This document shows positions 23,183-35,548 of a stretch of 64,000 nucleotides of DNA, in pieces (the first letter of the stretch is position 1; each line of letters starts with the position of its first letter). The translations under genes and the position numbers were made by a program. The DNA lies in NCBI GenBank assembly GCA_015501585.1, contig JADNRY010000173.1, positions 1 through 64,000 of the forward strand. Reading direction: 5' to 3'. The notes under the pieces were generated by a model. That model worked only from the letters and a program-made list of their open reading frames with translations, ran no database searches and had not been told where the DNA came from. Source of the DNA: Rhodocollybia butyracea. Taxonomy: Eukaryota; Basidiomycota; Agaricomycetes; Agaricales; Omphalotaceae.

Positions 23183-23752
23183 TAGGGCTCGTCATCGTAC
23201 GTACCGTATACGGTACGGAGATTTTCTCCATATTTACGGACCAACTTTGTCTCCTACGGTACGGTACGGGTAAAATACGGCCGTATTCCGTATACGGACG
23301 GTACTTGGGATCACGTGTTACAATGAACTCCTTCGCCCCAAATATGTGGTGAATAGTATGTATTTTGCATGTATCAAGGGCTTAAGGCTCTTATTCTAAT
23401 TGTATGTGCTTCTCCTGCTTCAGAACTGCGAGAAAAAGTCATTATATGTGTGGCATGTGATGGTGCGTGACATTATGTGACCACCATAAAAGATGTTGAG
23501 TACACTTCCAAAAAGGGTGGGCTTGTTCAAAAGTGTCTATAGGAGTAGCATTCAAGTGCTCTGTTGAGCTGTAGCACCTCAAAATCTAATACCATTCAGT
23601 GATGTCCTTATGTACACCAAAAGTACCGTATACGGCGTAATACGGCGTAACGGTACGGTAAAATACGGTTCGTTTGAAGGTCTTACGGTACGGAAGATTT
23701 CCCGTAACTTACGGCCGTACTCCGTGGCCTACGGATACGGTGAAGAGCCCTA
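23183..23752. mobile_element. hAT-type MITE, 570 bp, with tacggtacgg subterminal repeats
   Basis: The ends are TAGGGCTC and GAGCCCTA, flanked on both sides by the 8-bp direct repeat AATGTGAT (23175-23182 and 23753-23760), the hallmark of hAT insertion. Both subterminal zones (23200-23310 and 23620-23745) are filled with gtaccgta, tacggtacgg and tacggccgta motifs in both orientations. There is no coding capacity. Confidence 0.85.
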
Positions 23753-23760
23753 AATGTGAT

Positions 23761-25064
23761 GAGGGCCTGCTGCGTAAGAAGAGCGTTGGAGATGAGATGG
23801 AAACAAAGCGGCGCAAGACAAGTGAACTGAACCAGCAGTTGGGGGGTGTTAGTTGCAGTTTCGTTTCATTTATATCTTCAATACAATGGACATATGGACA
23901 TATGCGCATATGATGGATTGACACAGAAAGATTTACTATGGGGTACTTATTGCCAATTTATGAAACAGAGCGAGCAAGCTCAAGCAAGTCGACTATAAGT
24001 ACAGCCCCTGATCCCGATTTGCATCATGAGGAGTCGAGACAAAGAAGGAGTCTGAAGGAGTAAGTACTTACAATAGTTCCATGAGCGCATATAGACACAT
24101 GTGCCCCCCCAAATATCTGCAAGAAGTATGGTTTATAAAACCAAACGTCGCAGCATTGAAACCCATCGTAGTAATGAATGCCCGGTCCTCCGCACATTCA
24201 GTAGTGAATCCAAGCGAGGGCTCGGCATCAGCTGAGGTATACCGGGCCCCCGTGAATTTCTGTGCCGGCCACTGATCCCCGTTTCCTCTGTTTCATTCTC
24301 CATTAAGTATGTACACCAACGACTCGTTGGTAACAGTAGTCGGACTACTGTTACAACACCAAAAGAAGATGAAAATCTGTTTCTTTGTATGAACGTTGCA
24401 CAAAAAGCTTTTCTCGGGCTATCTGGGACTACCTGGAGCTCTTCAAGAGGTCGGTACTACACTAATCACGCGAACCCGGATGTACCGCCGGGGGTGGGTA
24501 CTACTTTACATCCGGCAGACGCCCGCAATCCTCCACAAGCATCGAAGTGTTCATCCTTCAAAGCGCAAATTGGTTTGAATCTGGCAGTAATGTTTAAAAG
24601 CCCATTTCCTGAAATCTTGAATATATCGATGCACATTGCAGAGAACCGCGTTCCGGAATAAGGACAGCCAAGGAGGCACACCGCCAAACAAGCTCTAATT
24701 TTTTCATCCCTGGCCAGCCTATCCGAATCGGACTGAATCCTGAATCTTCCTGATCATCATAATAATCAAAACTCGGGAAAGCCTGAAGGGGTACAGAAGG
24801 GTACAGAGAGGTAAGTATAGACTCTTGTTTGCTGTATAATTCTAGTAACCCTTCCCTTGCCCCTTCTTTACCTCATTGGGCCTTGCTGTATCGATTGCCA
24901 GATCGCTTGCTCATAATAACACTTTATGAGATGATGTTATGCTTCCCAGCAACTTTTAGTTGTGGATATTTATATTTGAAACTGAGGGAAAATTTCAAGT
25001 TATTTTATAAATCCCTACATTGCTTTTTTGTACTATGACTGTTCTAGATTTGAGTCTCTTGCTT
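23761..25064. other. intergenic, no gene supported
   Basis: Short ORFs here (for example 24081-24275 and 24389-24661) have no recognisable features. A small inverted repeat occurs at about 24321-24356 (gtaacagtagtc / gactactgttac). Homology to the NLR 3' flanks begins at about 25065. Confidence 0.35.
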
Positions 25065-25111
25065 TGCCAAAAACAGTGCAGCATTGGCACAACAGGTTAC
25101 TGGGTCTGTAA

Positions 25112-28100
25112 TTACTGATTTACACCCACTACTTGATATTCGTTGTAAAGAGGCAGTACATTTTTGCTCCCCAGTACATACGTGTCCTGTTTGCATTCAC
25201 TCACCACTACTGTTACTTCAATATCTGATCCCCCATCTGACTCGGCTATACTAGCTGTTTCATAATCCTCTTTGGCACCAAGCTGCTCAAGGGCTTCCCT
25301 CTCCTGGAAGTTTAGCTCTCTGGTGGGATTTTCAAGCTTATCAAGGTAAAACCTGCATGCCCTTTGAGTTCGTGGACCCTCCCATGCTCCAGGGAGCATT
25401 TCACAATATTTGAGTGTTTCCATGAATGCTCCCTGATCATCTTCTTTCTGCCCTTTCTTCATCCAAGCACGTCCCAACTGGAACAGAATCCGGACAATAC
25501 CTAAGGGGCTCCCATAAGCCTTGCTGCTCTCCAAGCCTTCCATTAAATATTCCACTGCCTTGTCATACTCTCCTAGGAAGATGTATACCTGCCCAACAAG
25601 CTGAACTGAATTATGAACTCCCCCACTTATTTGTCTGTCTGCATCCAGAGCAATTAAACCCCATTTCTTGGCTTCATCAAATCTTCCCAAATTAATGCAG
25701 GTCTGTGTTAGATTCCAAGTGCAAAGGGCTTGTTCAGGGAGCAGATTATTAGAAACACAGGATTCCCAAGTGGTGGTGAGAATTGGAATGGATTGAGCAT
25801 CCCTTAGAGATGCCAGTGAGGCTGACATCTGGCACCTTGCTATACCTGCTGGGTCATCTAAAGCTTGGAATTCTGCCAATGCTTTTTGGACATCTTGATG
25901 ATTTGGACTACTGGTGGAAACAGATGAATTTCCAGCCCGGTACAAGGCATCAGCTGCGCGCGTTGGTTCTGACACTTGTAAAAATGTTTCTCGGGCAAGA
26001 TGAAACTGTTTTATGGCCTCTTCAAGCTGATCAAGGCCATCCAAATTTTGACCATTCCAATATAATGCTTCAGCATACCACTTCTTGTCCTCTGACTCCT
26101 TGGATAGCTCCAAAGCATGCTGCACAACCTCCAACCTTGGGCGAGTTTCATACTGGTGCTCTGATAAGATAAGGAGAGCCTCAATTATATCTGGATCAGC
26201 TGCTGTGGTTTCCAAGAGGATTCCCTGTAGATTCGCTTCCTCCAAGGAACGAGCTGTTTTGTGGGTTAGGTAGTTGCTTGTTCCCAGAGATGCATTGTGC
26301 TCCTTGAGAAATGCACATGCCATCCGGACTGTTGATTCCCAAATATGTTCAGGGAACCGGTCGGGATGAAGAACATACCTGCGGATCACTGGGAGGACAA
26401 CATAGGTGTCTGCACGCTTCTCCACCAGTGCAGTGTCAAGCAGTGTCCCTAGCCCTGACATAATAGTGGCATCTGGCACCAAATCATGCACCCACCACTG
26501 AGAAAGAGCTTTCCGTGTGGTCCCTACAGGCAAGAGTGCAAGTACAGCAAGTAGTTTTGCTGCACTGGGCGAGTCCATCATGGGTAGACTCTGAACTGAC
26601 AATCCTATACAAATATCCATATTCCGTTCTGCACTCCCACCAAGATTCAATAATGCAGTCCCACCCTGTTGGTATTGCTCCAGAAGCTCTGCTGGTGAGG
26701 ACTCCAGTTTCCTTCCAAGTTTTGCCAACAATGTTATAGCTAGTGGCATATGGCCAACCTCATCAAGCAATAAGGGAAGCTCAGGTCTTTGACTTCCAGT
26801 GGGATCAATTTCAGCATAGATGCGAATCGAAAATTCCTTGTCAACAGCCTCCAAATGGACAGATTCCCAATGGATACTATCCCCAGGTGGCTGAAATGAT
26901 CGCATAGTGACAAAGAGGGCAACATGCTCAAGCTTTTCCAGCTGAAGAAGGATGTCCTGCACCTCTGCCTGAGCATGGAGATTCCAGGGAGTTTCAAAGT
27001 TGTCGAGTAAGAGGATAATGGGAGATTTTGAAGAATTTAGATCATATAGGATATCATAAAGTGGGTCTCCCGTATTGAGAGACAATCCAAGGGACTCATA
27101 GAGGGTATCCTTGAGCAAGGATACAGAAGCAGCCTTTACGCAAGGTACCCAGACCCGGTTCTCCTTACCAAAATGTTCTATGATAGAGGGGTGGTTGAGG
27201 ACGGTGCGGGCTATGGAGGTCTTTCCCGTGCCTCCAGGTCCTAGGAGGCAGATACGAGCCATACTTGTCTTCTGACAGACCAGTATATGGACCAAGTCAG
27301 CGACAATCGCGTCGCGGCCAAAAAAAATCTCTGGAGCGACCGGAATGACCCCTCGTCTAGGACTCGAACCACTGGAATCATCACCCTGGTACCTCTTCTC
27401 GGCGAGGATAGCTTGGACAGATTCCATATTCCGTTCAACAATTTCAAATTTCTTTTCAATATTTTCGTAGAACGCTGAATCTCATCCAAAGTGACCTGCT
27501 GTTGCTTATAGAAAGTCATGATCTGCTCAGAAAGGCGATCAAGAGCACCGGCGTCTGCAATTTGACGTGATAGCTACACATCCAGGAAGATAATTATTAG
27601 CAATTCGAGTCGTGTTTTCATAGACACTGACTCACATTGAAGCTCTCTAAAGCAGTTGCCAGACGTTCCACACATCCTCGAAGTTTATCCTCATTCAACT
27701 TCTGATATAGTATCACCAGAAACGCATTCTGCGCTGCGATCTCATCTAACTTAGATCGGATATACTTCAGATCACTAGAAAGTCGCGCGTATCGATTAGC
27801 TTGTTTGGTCTAATTCATAGAAAAACTACCTCTCCAGCTGCTCGATATCCGTCCGCAATTTCTCTTCAATTTCCTCAACTTTCTTCCCCTTCAGCTCATT
27901 GACAAGAATGATTGCCAAGTTCTTGATGCGTTTCTTGAGGACTTCGGCTTGTTGCAAGGTTGCGTGGCTATTCTAGATAAACAATTAACGGTAGGTGATC
28001 GATTAGAATTTGTAGTTAGTCAGACTTGCCTCGCACGTTCGAATGAGGTTATTTGCCATCTTAATTGCAATGGCCACTCCTGGAACAGGTATTTGCTCTG

Positions 28101-28350
28101 CAACTGCTTCGAGGACTTCAAGAAGCTCTTTTCCCGTCTCGCGCACGTATTCGGTCTTGCTCGGTGCACCCTGATCGTTGTTGTCAGTTCGTACTTTGTT
28201 CTTTTGCGTTTCGTTTGTCTAAAACACGAGTGTATGTCAGCTGTCTGGATAATATAACGTGCAGGATAGAATTACATTTCCAGAAATAATTTCATCGTCC
28301 GATGTAGGTGTTGTGGAAGCACTGTTGGGCCAGCAAGGAAAGCAAGTCAT
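25112..28350 (-). pseudogene. NLR copy 2: helical-bundle / NB-ARC / TPR protein, frameshift before NB domain
   Basis: Exons (minus): 28350-28276, 28218-28030, 27972-27830, 27774-27636, then from 27573, the same architecture as copy 1 and with a GC-AG intron 2. The N-terminal exons are the most diverged of the three copies (QNKVRTDN region absent elsewhere; IPVPGVAIAIKMANNL). Exon 5 reads LSRQIADAGALDRLSEQ, then shifts by one base near 27470 beside an A4 run. After the shift the frame is open from about 27465 to 25112, with Walker A GPGGTGKTS, LLLDNFETPW, GHMPLAI and TPR helices. The C-terminus is complete and about 40 residues longer than in copies 1 and 3. If the shift is an assembly error, this is the most intact of the three genes (about 1,000 aa). 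Otherwise, initiation at the internal ATG at 27427 would give an NB-TPR protein without the N-terminal bundle. Confidence 0.82.
27973..28029 (-). other. GC-AG intron 2 of NLR copy 2
   Basis: The 57-bp intron starts GCAAGT (the consensus GC donor) and ends ATCTAG. Using the downstream GT instead would create a TAG at the exon junction. Confidence 0.75.
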
Positions 28351-31300
28351 CGTCGCAAAAGAAGGTGCTCGCTCGGTTGATTGAAATTGACAGTACCGTA
28401 CACGTAAACCTTATGTTTATCAGAATAGATTGGCTCCTGCCGATACATTCTTTAGGCTGCCATTCAACAAGTCTGTTTAATTCTGCTCCCGCTAGCTACT
28501 TATCGTTGTCGAACATTTTAACAACGAACAGTCAGGTCCTCAATAGGCCGATGCTGAGCTACTCGACGCTCCAACAGTATCACCCGTGAAGATTTGAGGA
28601 TCTCTCTGTTGTCCATTCCACGCTAGAGTTTGGGACCGTCCTTCATTTCCGACCAGTCGCATGCTCAAACTCTTTAAGATGAATACCTAAGAGGACTGAC
28701 CTGGACACCATAAGTCAAAACACCAGAAGTTTGGCCCGTATAAATGGTACGGCAAAATCCTTTCTCGGACACAGCTGCTTGCAGCTGCTCTTACCGAATA
28801 AAAGCAAACGCATCGTGATCGTTGCAATTAGTTAAATTCATCGGAGGTCCGTGCGTTTTGAATGTCGTTGGACGTCTGAAAAAGATAAGGATCAAGACCG
28901 TTGGGAAATTATTTCTCGGACAACAATCGCCTGGATTGGTGACGCGCAGACATTCATCCGGCCTCCGGGGCTGCAGCTAGCATTAGAATCATCGCACCAT
29001 AGCTACGTGCTGAGGCCGAATTCTCCACTCGTTACCAGATTGTCTTTGTCGCTATCCGTGGGTTTGCCATCAGGACGTTTTGATGATAGACTCAGAACAA
29101 GAATGAGATGCCCATGCTGGCTCAGCGCTCAAGACTTTTACACGTCGGGCTTGCCGCGAGCGTGATAGTGTCATCGGCATTTTCCATTTCGTGGGCTTTA
29201 CATAGAGAAAGGGAATCCCATAGCATTCGAGAGTGAATGAAGAATTGCGGTCAATAGAGAAAGGGAGTCAGTGACATTGAACAATGAATAATGACCCAAT
29301 CCGTGCATCGGGCCCTCGGTAAGAGAAAACAACCTTCGTGTCGATTGGAATAGACCAAAGATTGAAATATTGACACGTTGGACATCTATCCTACCACAAC
29401 GTTGCAGTACATAGCATTCGCCGACCGAAAGAAGACCAGTGGTTGAATATTAAAAACTTGAGTGACTAGGATCAACTGACTGAACAATTCCAGAAGTTTA
29501 ATGTCGATGGTCATCCAGCTCTTTAGCGTTGAATTAATATCAGAGATTAGAGAGATGTACTGATGAATTATATCATTGTCACTAACGTTCCAGTCCTAGT
29601 GTGAGGTTGGAGTTCTCAGTGACAGCTGTGATAAGCCTTATCCCGGGCCGGGCCTACAGTCATTCGGGCCCACTTAGCTTTCCTTCTTTCGAATCCTCGT
29701 TCACAAACGGGGATCTCATTCCTTCAGCTCGACTCCTATTACTTACATGACCGCGAACTTCGCCCGCTCGCTTGTATATTCAAGCCAAAGTGTCCAGTAC
29801 TCCAGAATCAACCAACCACTAAACAAGTTTCGTTGGCATTGACGTCTGTTGGCAGAGACAGGGAGGAAACTTGAACCAGTGCTGGATTAGGTTGAACAGT
29901 AGTGGAAGAAAATGCTGGCCAATTTTCTGTCGTTGACCATTAGTCTACATGAAGACTTAGACATCGAGGATCGTCTTAATGGAAAGGAAAAACAGACTGT
30001 AAAGTTAGCACCTTACGCGCAAAGGTCATTTACTCTTGATGCATATCCTCTACGCGTGACGGAAGTGGAGGTACAACAACCTTGTATTCGAGGAGAAAGA
30101 GCGCGTAGCAGAAGCGAAGCGAAGAGAGGAGATGATCCTAATTCCTATTCTGGTGGGCGGGTGCGGTGAGGCGGTGGAGATTCTAATCCGGAATCCCAAG
30201 AGATGTGAGTACGATGTATTCCCTACGGTTTGATGTTTCTAATGAGGAATTGTGTCTGCAGTTTCATACAACAAGTTTATCAATTCTGTGTTCCGGTTTG
30301 GTGAGTGTAGCGGAGCTCAACAGAAGACAAGGGTAGAGCAAGCAGTGTTCAGGTACGCTACTGCTTTCGACCTCGGACTAATTTTCCATTCTCGTCAGCT
30401 CTCTGCTCATCTCGAATCCCCGCCATATTCAATATCCACTGTTAGCTATGCATTCATCAACTCAAACGACGTAGAGTATCACTCAAAATTTGTTCTTCCG
30501 AGGCACGAACCTTTACGCTACCTATTCCAACTCATTCGAAAGTGAGTCTTTCCCCGATGTCTCCGATGACAAGAAATGCACATGCACGTTTGAGGGAGGA
30601 CTCAAGCGGAAACCGATTATGTCTACCTGTTGATGTAGAGAAAGACACGGCGGACGTCGGTACTGAAGGGATCGGGGGGATGGTGTGGCTCAGCGTGGAA
30701 GACCCCGCCGAGTATGGCATCATGCGAGACACCGGCGAGTCCTGAGATCTCTTCCAAGGACAAAGGTGAACACATAAAATCTGGGTGTCGTAGAATCTCG
30801 GACTTTTTTTATTATTATCGCAGGATCGTTCTTGGATACAGCGGGGAGCGGAGACGATATTTCTGACAACCATCTAGATGAAGAAGGAGACGGCAGCTCA
30901 AATTCGTACGATGGGATCGAGTCTAACTGGGCAGGCAGAGTTGGGATCGGGGTCAACTTTAGCGGAGGGCGGAAGGAAGGAAGCGCTGTGGCAGGAGGCA
31001 AAGCTTGAGGTGATATAGTGTGAAGTGCCAGGTGTGGCTAAGGAACCTAGTCTCCTCCTGGAGCAACGTTGAAGACACCCCCACTAGCAACGCAGGCGTG
31101 ACGAGGTTCTTGATCTCCTACATCTACGAGCGCTATGCGTTCTTTTGCGGACAGGTCAGGCGAGACCATCTTTACGCTTGGAATTGGCAAATAATCCGGG
31201 GAAGGGGGAGGACATGGGCTCAGGCAAGTGGGGTCTCGTGGACTGCAACCACTGTTGGTACCGTCGGTGCTGCGAACTCGGTGGCCAGCGCGGCTAACGG

Positions 31301-33180
31301 GTGCTTTGTTATTCCCAACATCGTCGAGGTTCATTCGCGTTGCTATTTCGAAAGGCCCGACATTGTAATGCAATTATTCGTGAAATCTAAATACGTTGTG
31401 TGTAGTATACTCCATCCTCAGGAGTAGGTAATTGAGGTATTGTTGCTCAGTGTCTCAGAGTGGCGCGTGCTGCACTGCGTGGCATGATAGTTCATTGTAT
31501 ACGGGATTGGTACAACGTTCCAGGTATTAATACGGTGTTTATCTTCTTGGCAGGAACCCTCTTTGCTCAAGCTCATCGTCAGCGGGTGCAGAAAGCACGC
31601 CCATAGCATTTGAAGGAACAGTGAACAACAGCAGCTCTTTAAACCGCTGAAGATATGCCAGAAGAGAGAGAATCCAGTTTTGATGTAGACTTGCTCCGCG
31701 CGATCGAGGTTGGTCGGTGAGGTAACGGGAAATACTGACTCGGCATTGAATTCGTTCGACTATGACGGCTGGTAAAGGTTCGAGCTAAGACGGATAAAGG
31801 GGTTCCACAGCTGGTGTACATCTCCATCTGTATCTCGAGCACGTATCTTCAACTACAGAACGATGAATTAGACCAATCTTCATAACAAAAGCCCAGTTTA
31901 TATCGTGGATGCATACAAAGTAGGATACAGATAATAGAACAACGATGACACCTGATTAAATATCTTTTCTCTCTATCCGTATCGTGATATTATAATACAC
32001 GCCATTGATCGAGAACCATCAATAGACGTCTACGCAGAGTGCACGAATAAGTATATCTGCAAAAGAAAGGTCAGTCAATCTTTCTTCGGTATATACAGAA
32101 ACGGAATGGTAAGAAACTGACCTATTGTGAGATTCGAGCTCAGCGCCGCTCAGCTTGTATAAGGGTTGTAGGTTGCGTAGCTGGTAACTTTTCATAGCGA
32201 CCACATCAGGCATTTCAGTTTTGGTTACCATGGGCAGATACGAGATCCCAATCGTCGTGCCCAGTATGAACACCGCTATCAAAGTAGACCCATAAACACC
32301 ATATCCACCATTTTCTTCATAGATACGAGTTAGATATCTTGCATTACTAGGCGAGGAGAAAGTCCTGATAAACTCGGAGAACAGCCGACTCCTGATATCG
32401 AGTGGGGTGGGTTACGTGAATGAGTTATTGACGTTTGAACCAGTTGATGAGATGAAGAGACTGCAGCGCGTGAAGGATACTGAAAGAACCGTCGCGTTGG
32501 CACGCTGATATGACGGTAGAGATGGAAGTGCTGGGAATGGGGTACGGATTCTCTGCTGTATGAGGAAGGTGTCGCGTTGGTGTATGCAGGGGAGAAACGA
32601 GTTGTTGGTGTTACGGTGAATAGAATAAGGAAGGAGAGCGGATGCTTGGAACCGCGAAGATATGACATCATCGTTGGGGAGACTTCTACCGGCTGTCGAG
32701 CCATCTTGCGCTTGTCTAGAAATAGACATGGGAGAAGCCAAGTAATTCGGAATGTTGCGACTGAGTCCAGGAGAGACAAGCCTGTCGGTATCGATATCTC
32801 CAAGGTAAGCTGGCCTTTCTTGAAGATTTCGATGACGAGGAAGGTCCTGGCATTTGTTGATAAGAGTTTGAGTACGCGTCAGTGACGGCCCTTCGAGGAT
32901 CCGGGTCAACCGTGGATGGATGGAGAGCAGCCAAGCATTCATTCAATGTGGTGTCTGTCGCGGCGCGAGGCAGGGTACGGATGCCAGTAAGCTTCTGTAG
33001 CCTCATTGTAGGCTCGGTATCTCCCTGATTGCAATGAAAAAGTAAGTATACCGTGATATAACAATCGAATGTAGTAAACGCACCTGGGCAGCCCCGTAAA
33101 CCTCCGAGTTCCAGTCCTCCTAGAGTCCGTTTGCAGGTACTCTTGGCTTTGAGAGCACTAGACTGTGCAGACAACATCGC
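28351..33180. repeat. NLR copy 2 flank and unit B of the degenerate duplication
   Basis: This is the counterpart of 8742-9615 plus 18520-22030, without the Plavaka insertion. Several ORFs of 100-180 codons are present (for example 31020-31427 plus, 32412-32942 minus), but none has recognisable motifs, and the matching frames in unit A are broken or absent. The part at about 29360-29590 also matches 63160-63370 beyond the hAT element in unit C. A remnant of an unknown gene is possible. No functional gene is claimed. Confidence 0.5.
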
Positions 33181-33217
33181 AGGTAGCTGGTAGTTATCAT
33201 CACTGGTTTGATGGTGA

Positions 33218-34408
33218 CACCGGGGGCAAGGACCGGCGCAGTTGATTTCCCATTGCCATTAACGCAGTGGTCAACGCAGTAGGCAACGCAGTTGAAATGA
33301 CATCATCCAATTTAAAAATTGGCACATGACTGATAACTGTCACTGATTTCAATACTCTTGTCCTCGATGTACGTACGTACCTACGCAAATCTTGCCATGA
33401 GTACCCCGCAGCGACACAATACCATAAATAACACAACCCCTAGAACTGATGAAAGGCACATTCAAACTTCAATGAGAAACGCAGAAGGAATTTTTCTTTT
33501 GCAGATATTTTAAGACTTAAAGCTAGCCCTTAAGGCTTAGATAGGGAATAGTAATACTTACGATCAGGCTACTATGAGCATGTAGTAAGTCATTTTTACG
33601 GTCAACACTTGAGCTTTTTACAAGCTTTCTTTGACAAGTGTTTTCCTGTTTTGTGCATGTGTGAATCATCGACACCATGGCAGTCTAAGTATCCCAAATC
33701 AGGATGCAAACGAAGTGAGTTATCTTTCTTGACTCTGGTGCAATGTATGGGGCCCAAAAATAAACAGACAGCTGATACAAGATGCTCTATATCCGCTGGT
33801 TTCATACTGGTGCAAGTGCACCTGCTAGTGGCCTTGCAAAGGGCCCGCTGATCAGGCCCAGGCCTGGTCCCAGCAGCCCCTCTGAGGAGTCTCCCTCCCT
33901 CCCTCCCTCTATTTACAAACACTTCTCTGTTAATATCCTCCACGTAGAAGTTGCTTCCAGCTCTGCCCATAGCTCAAGCCGTAGCCACTCTAGGACTGTA
34001 AGTATTCTCAGCTACATCTACATTTTATGATAGCCATTTTTTGTGCCTGGTTATAGTTATTCTCAGCTTATAGTTTCATGCTTTAGAAGTTCAGAACATG
34101 AACAATTCGGATGCCTTTGCACATGCCAACTCGGCAACTTAACTACTTGCTTGGATTGCTTGCCATATACTGCCAGTATCATTGATATGGAAGCATCATT
34201 GCTCTATATACTAAGTCTAACCCTTTTCCAGACTCCGATCCAGCCTAAGTATAACAGGAAGACTCATCGACTCTCGAACAATGAACAAGAGCACATTCAG
34301 ATCTACCACGTGCATGCATGACGTCAATCTGTCAACTGCGTTACCAACTGCGTTGACCACTGCGTTAATGGCAGTGGGAAATCAACTGCGCCGGTCCTTG
34401 CCCCGGTG
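33218..34408. mobile_element. CACTA(CMC)-like non-autonomous element, CACCGG termini, 1.19 kb
   Basis: The ends are CACCGGGGGCAAGGACCGG and its near-perfect inverse at 34390-34408, with terminal inverted repeats of about 90 bp and the 3-bp direct repeat TGA on both sides (33215-33217 and 34409-34411). Within each repeat the motif aacgcagt occurs about three times. A CAC start, 3-bp duplication and iterated subterminal motif fit the CACTA group (inference from structure). No transposase is visible inside. Confidence 0.65.
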
Positions 34409-34461
34409 TGAACGTGAAGAAGCGAGCAATAGGCGCATAGGCGCTTGTACGTCATTGATAA

Positions 34462-35548
34462 CACCGGGGCAAGGACCGGCGCAGTTGATTTCCCACTGCC
34501 ATTAACGCAGTGGTCAACGCAGGGGGCAACGCAGTCGATTTTGTGACGTCATTCTATTGAAAGGAGTTCCGGCCGGCCGCAAGTGAATATGTAAACGATT
34601 GATGCCTGACGGAGTGATCCCAGTGTTCAGGCCTGTTCAAGCGCGCTCCTACTTCTGGCTCCAAGGGATAGTGCTAACATTTACCAGGCTAGAACCGAGA
34701 AGTCGCTGCAATAAGTGCTTGGCATACACAGCAATCATCTGCACAAACTGGCAAGAGCATGAACAGGGAGCAGCCACTGGACAAATTAGAAGCACCCATC
34801 TATGGGTCTCAGAGGGTGATTGGGTCTAGACTCTGTGATACTTTATTCATTGCATGCTAATTATCTGAGAACTTGCTATTGATAGTTGAAAATTCTCAAT
34901 ATCATACTTACTAGTAGTAGGTCAGCCAAATGCTGAAAATACTACTAGTACTCTCAATTTTGTGCAGCTTGTTATTGTATTGCTTGGACTTACTGTAAGC
35001 TCATTACCTTGGGCTGATACTAGATCTGGTATATTTGAGGTGCTAGGGACTGCTATAACATGATTATGCAGTATTTTACATTAGTGATGAAGCCCCCTGG
35101 CTACATCCCCTCTTGGGTGATTGAAATGGCAGAAAAAACCATATATTGACATGAATAAATCAGTAAATTTTTGGGAAAACTTCTGCCTGGCTACATATTG
35201 TATTTAGAAATATGTTGTTCACCTAAAGTTAGAGAGTACGCTTCCTTGTTCATGTGGTAAACATAAGGGAACATCGGAAACCAGGTAATTGGTGGTGGGA
35301 AAGATTTAGGCGCTATAACGCGGCACCTGAGTTCCGCTGGCCGAAATTTGGAAAACTGACATTCCATTCAAAACCCAGTCATGTCTGGTGTCCATTGAAC
35401 ACTGCTTGGTTCAACAGTAGATGTAGACACAATGGACTGTATCTCTCAAGCCAGAAATTTCGATGCATAGTACAAAGATCAATCAGCCTGAAGGCTCGGA
35501 ACTCCGTCTCAATAGAATGACATCATCGCAAAAACGACTGCGTTGCCC
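34462..35548. mobile_element. second CACCGG-terminus element, right end truncated
   Basis: The left terminal repeat at 34462-34553 is nearly identical in inverted form to the right end of the neighbouring element. On the far side only the inner part of the repeat is left (atgacatcatc, then gactgcgttgccc, 35517-35548). The outer CCGGTG end is missing. The two facing ends make a hairpin at 34318-34553 with a loop of about 50 bp. No gene is recognised inside. Confidence 0.5.

Noticed and set aside
23200..23745. Simple satellite of tacggtacgg
   Set aside because: Defined ends and an 8-bp target duplication show that it is the subterminal part of a hAT-type MITE.
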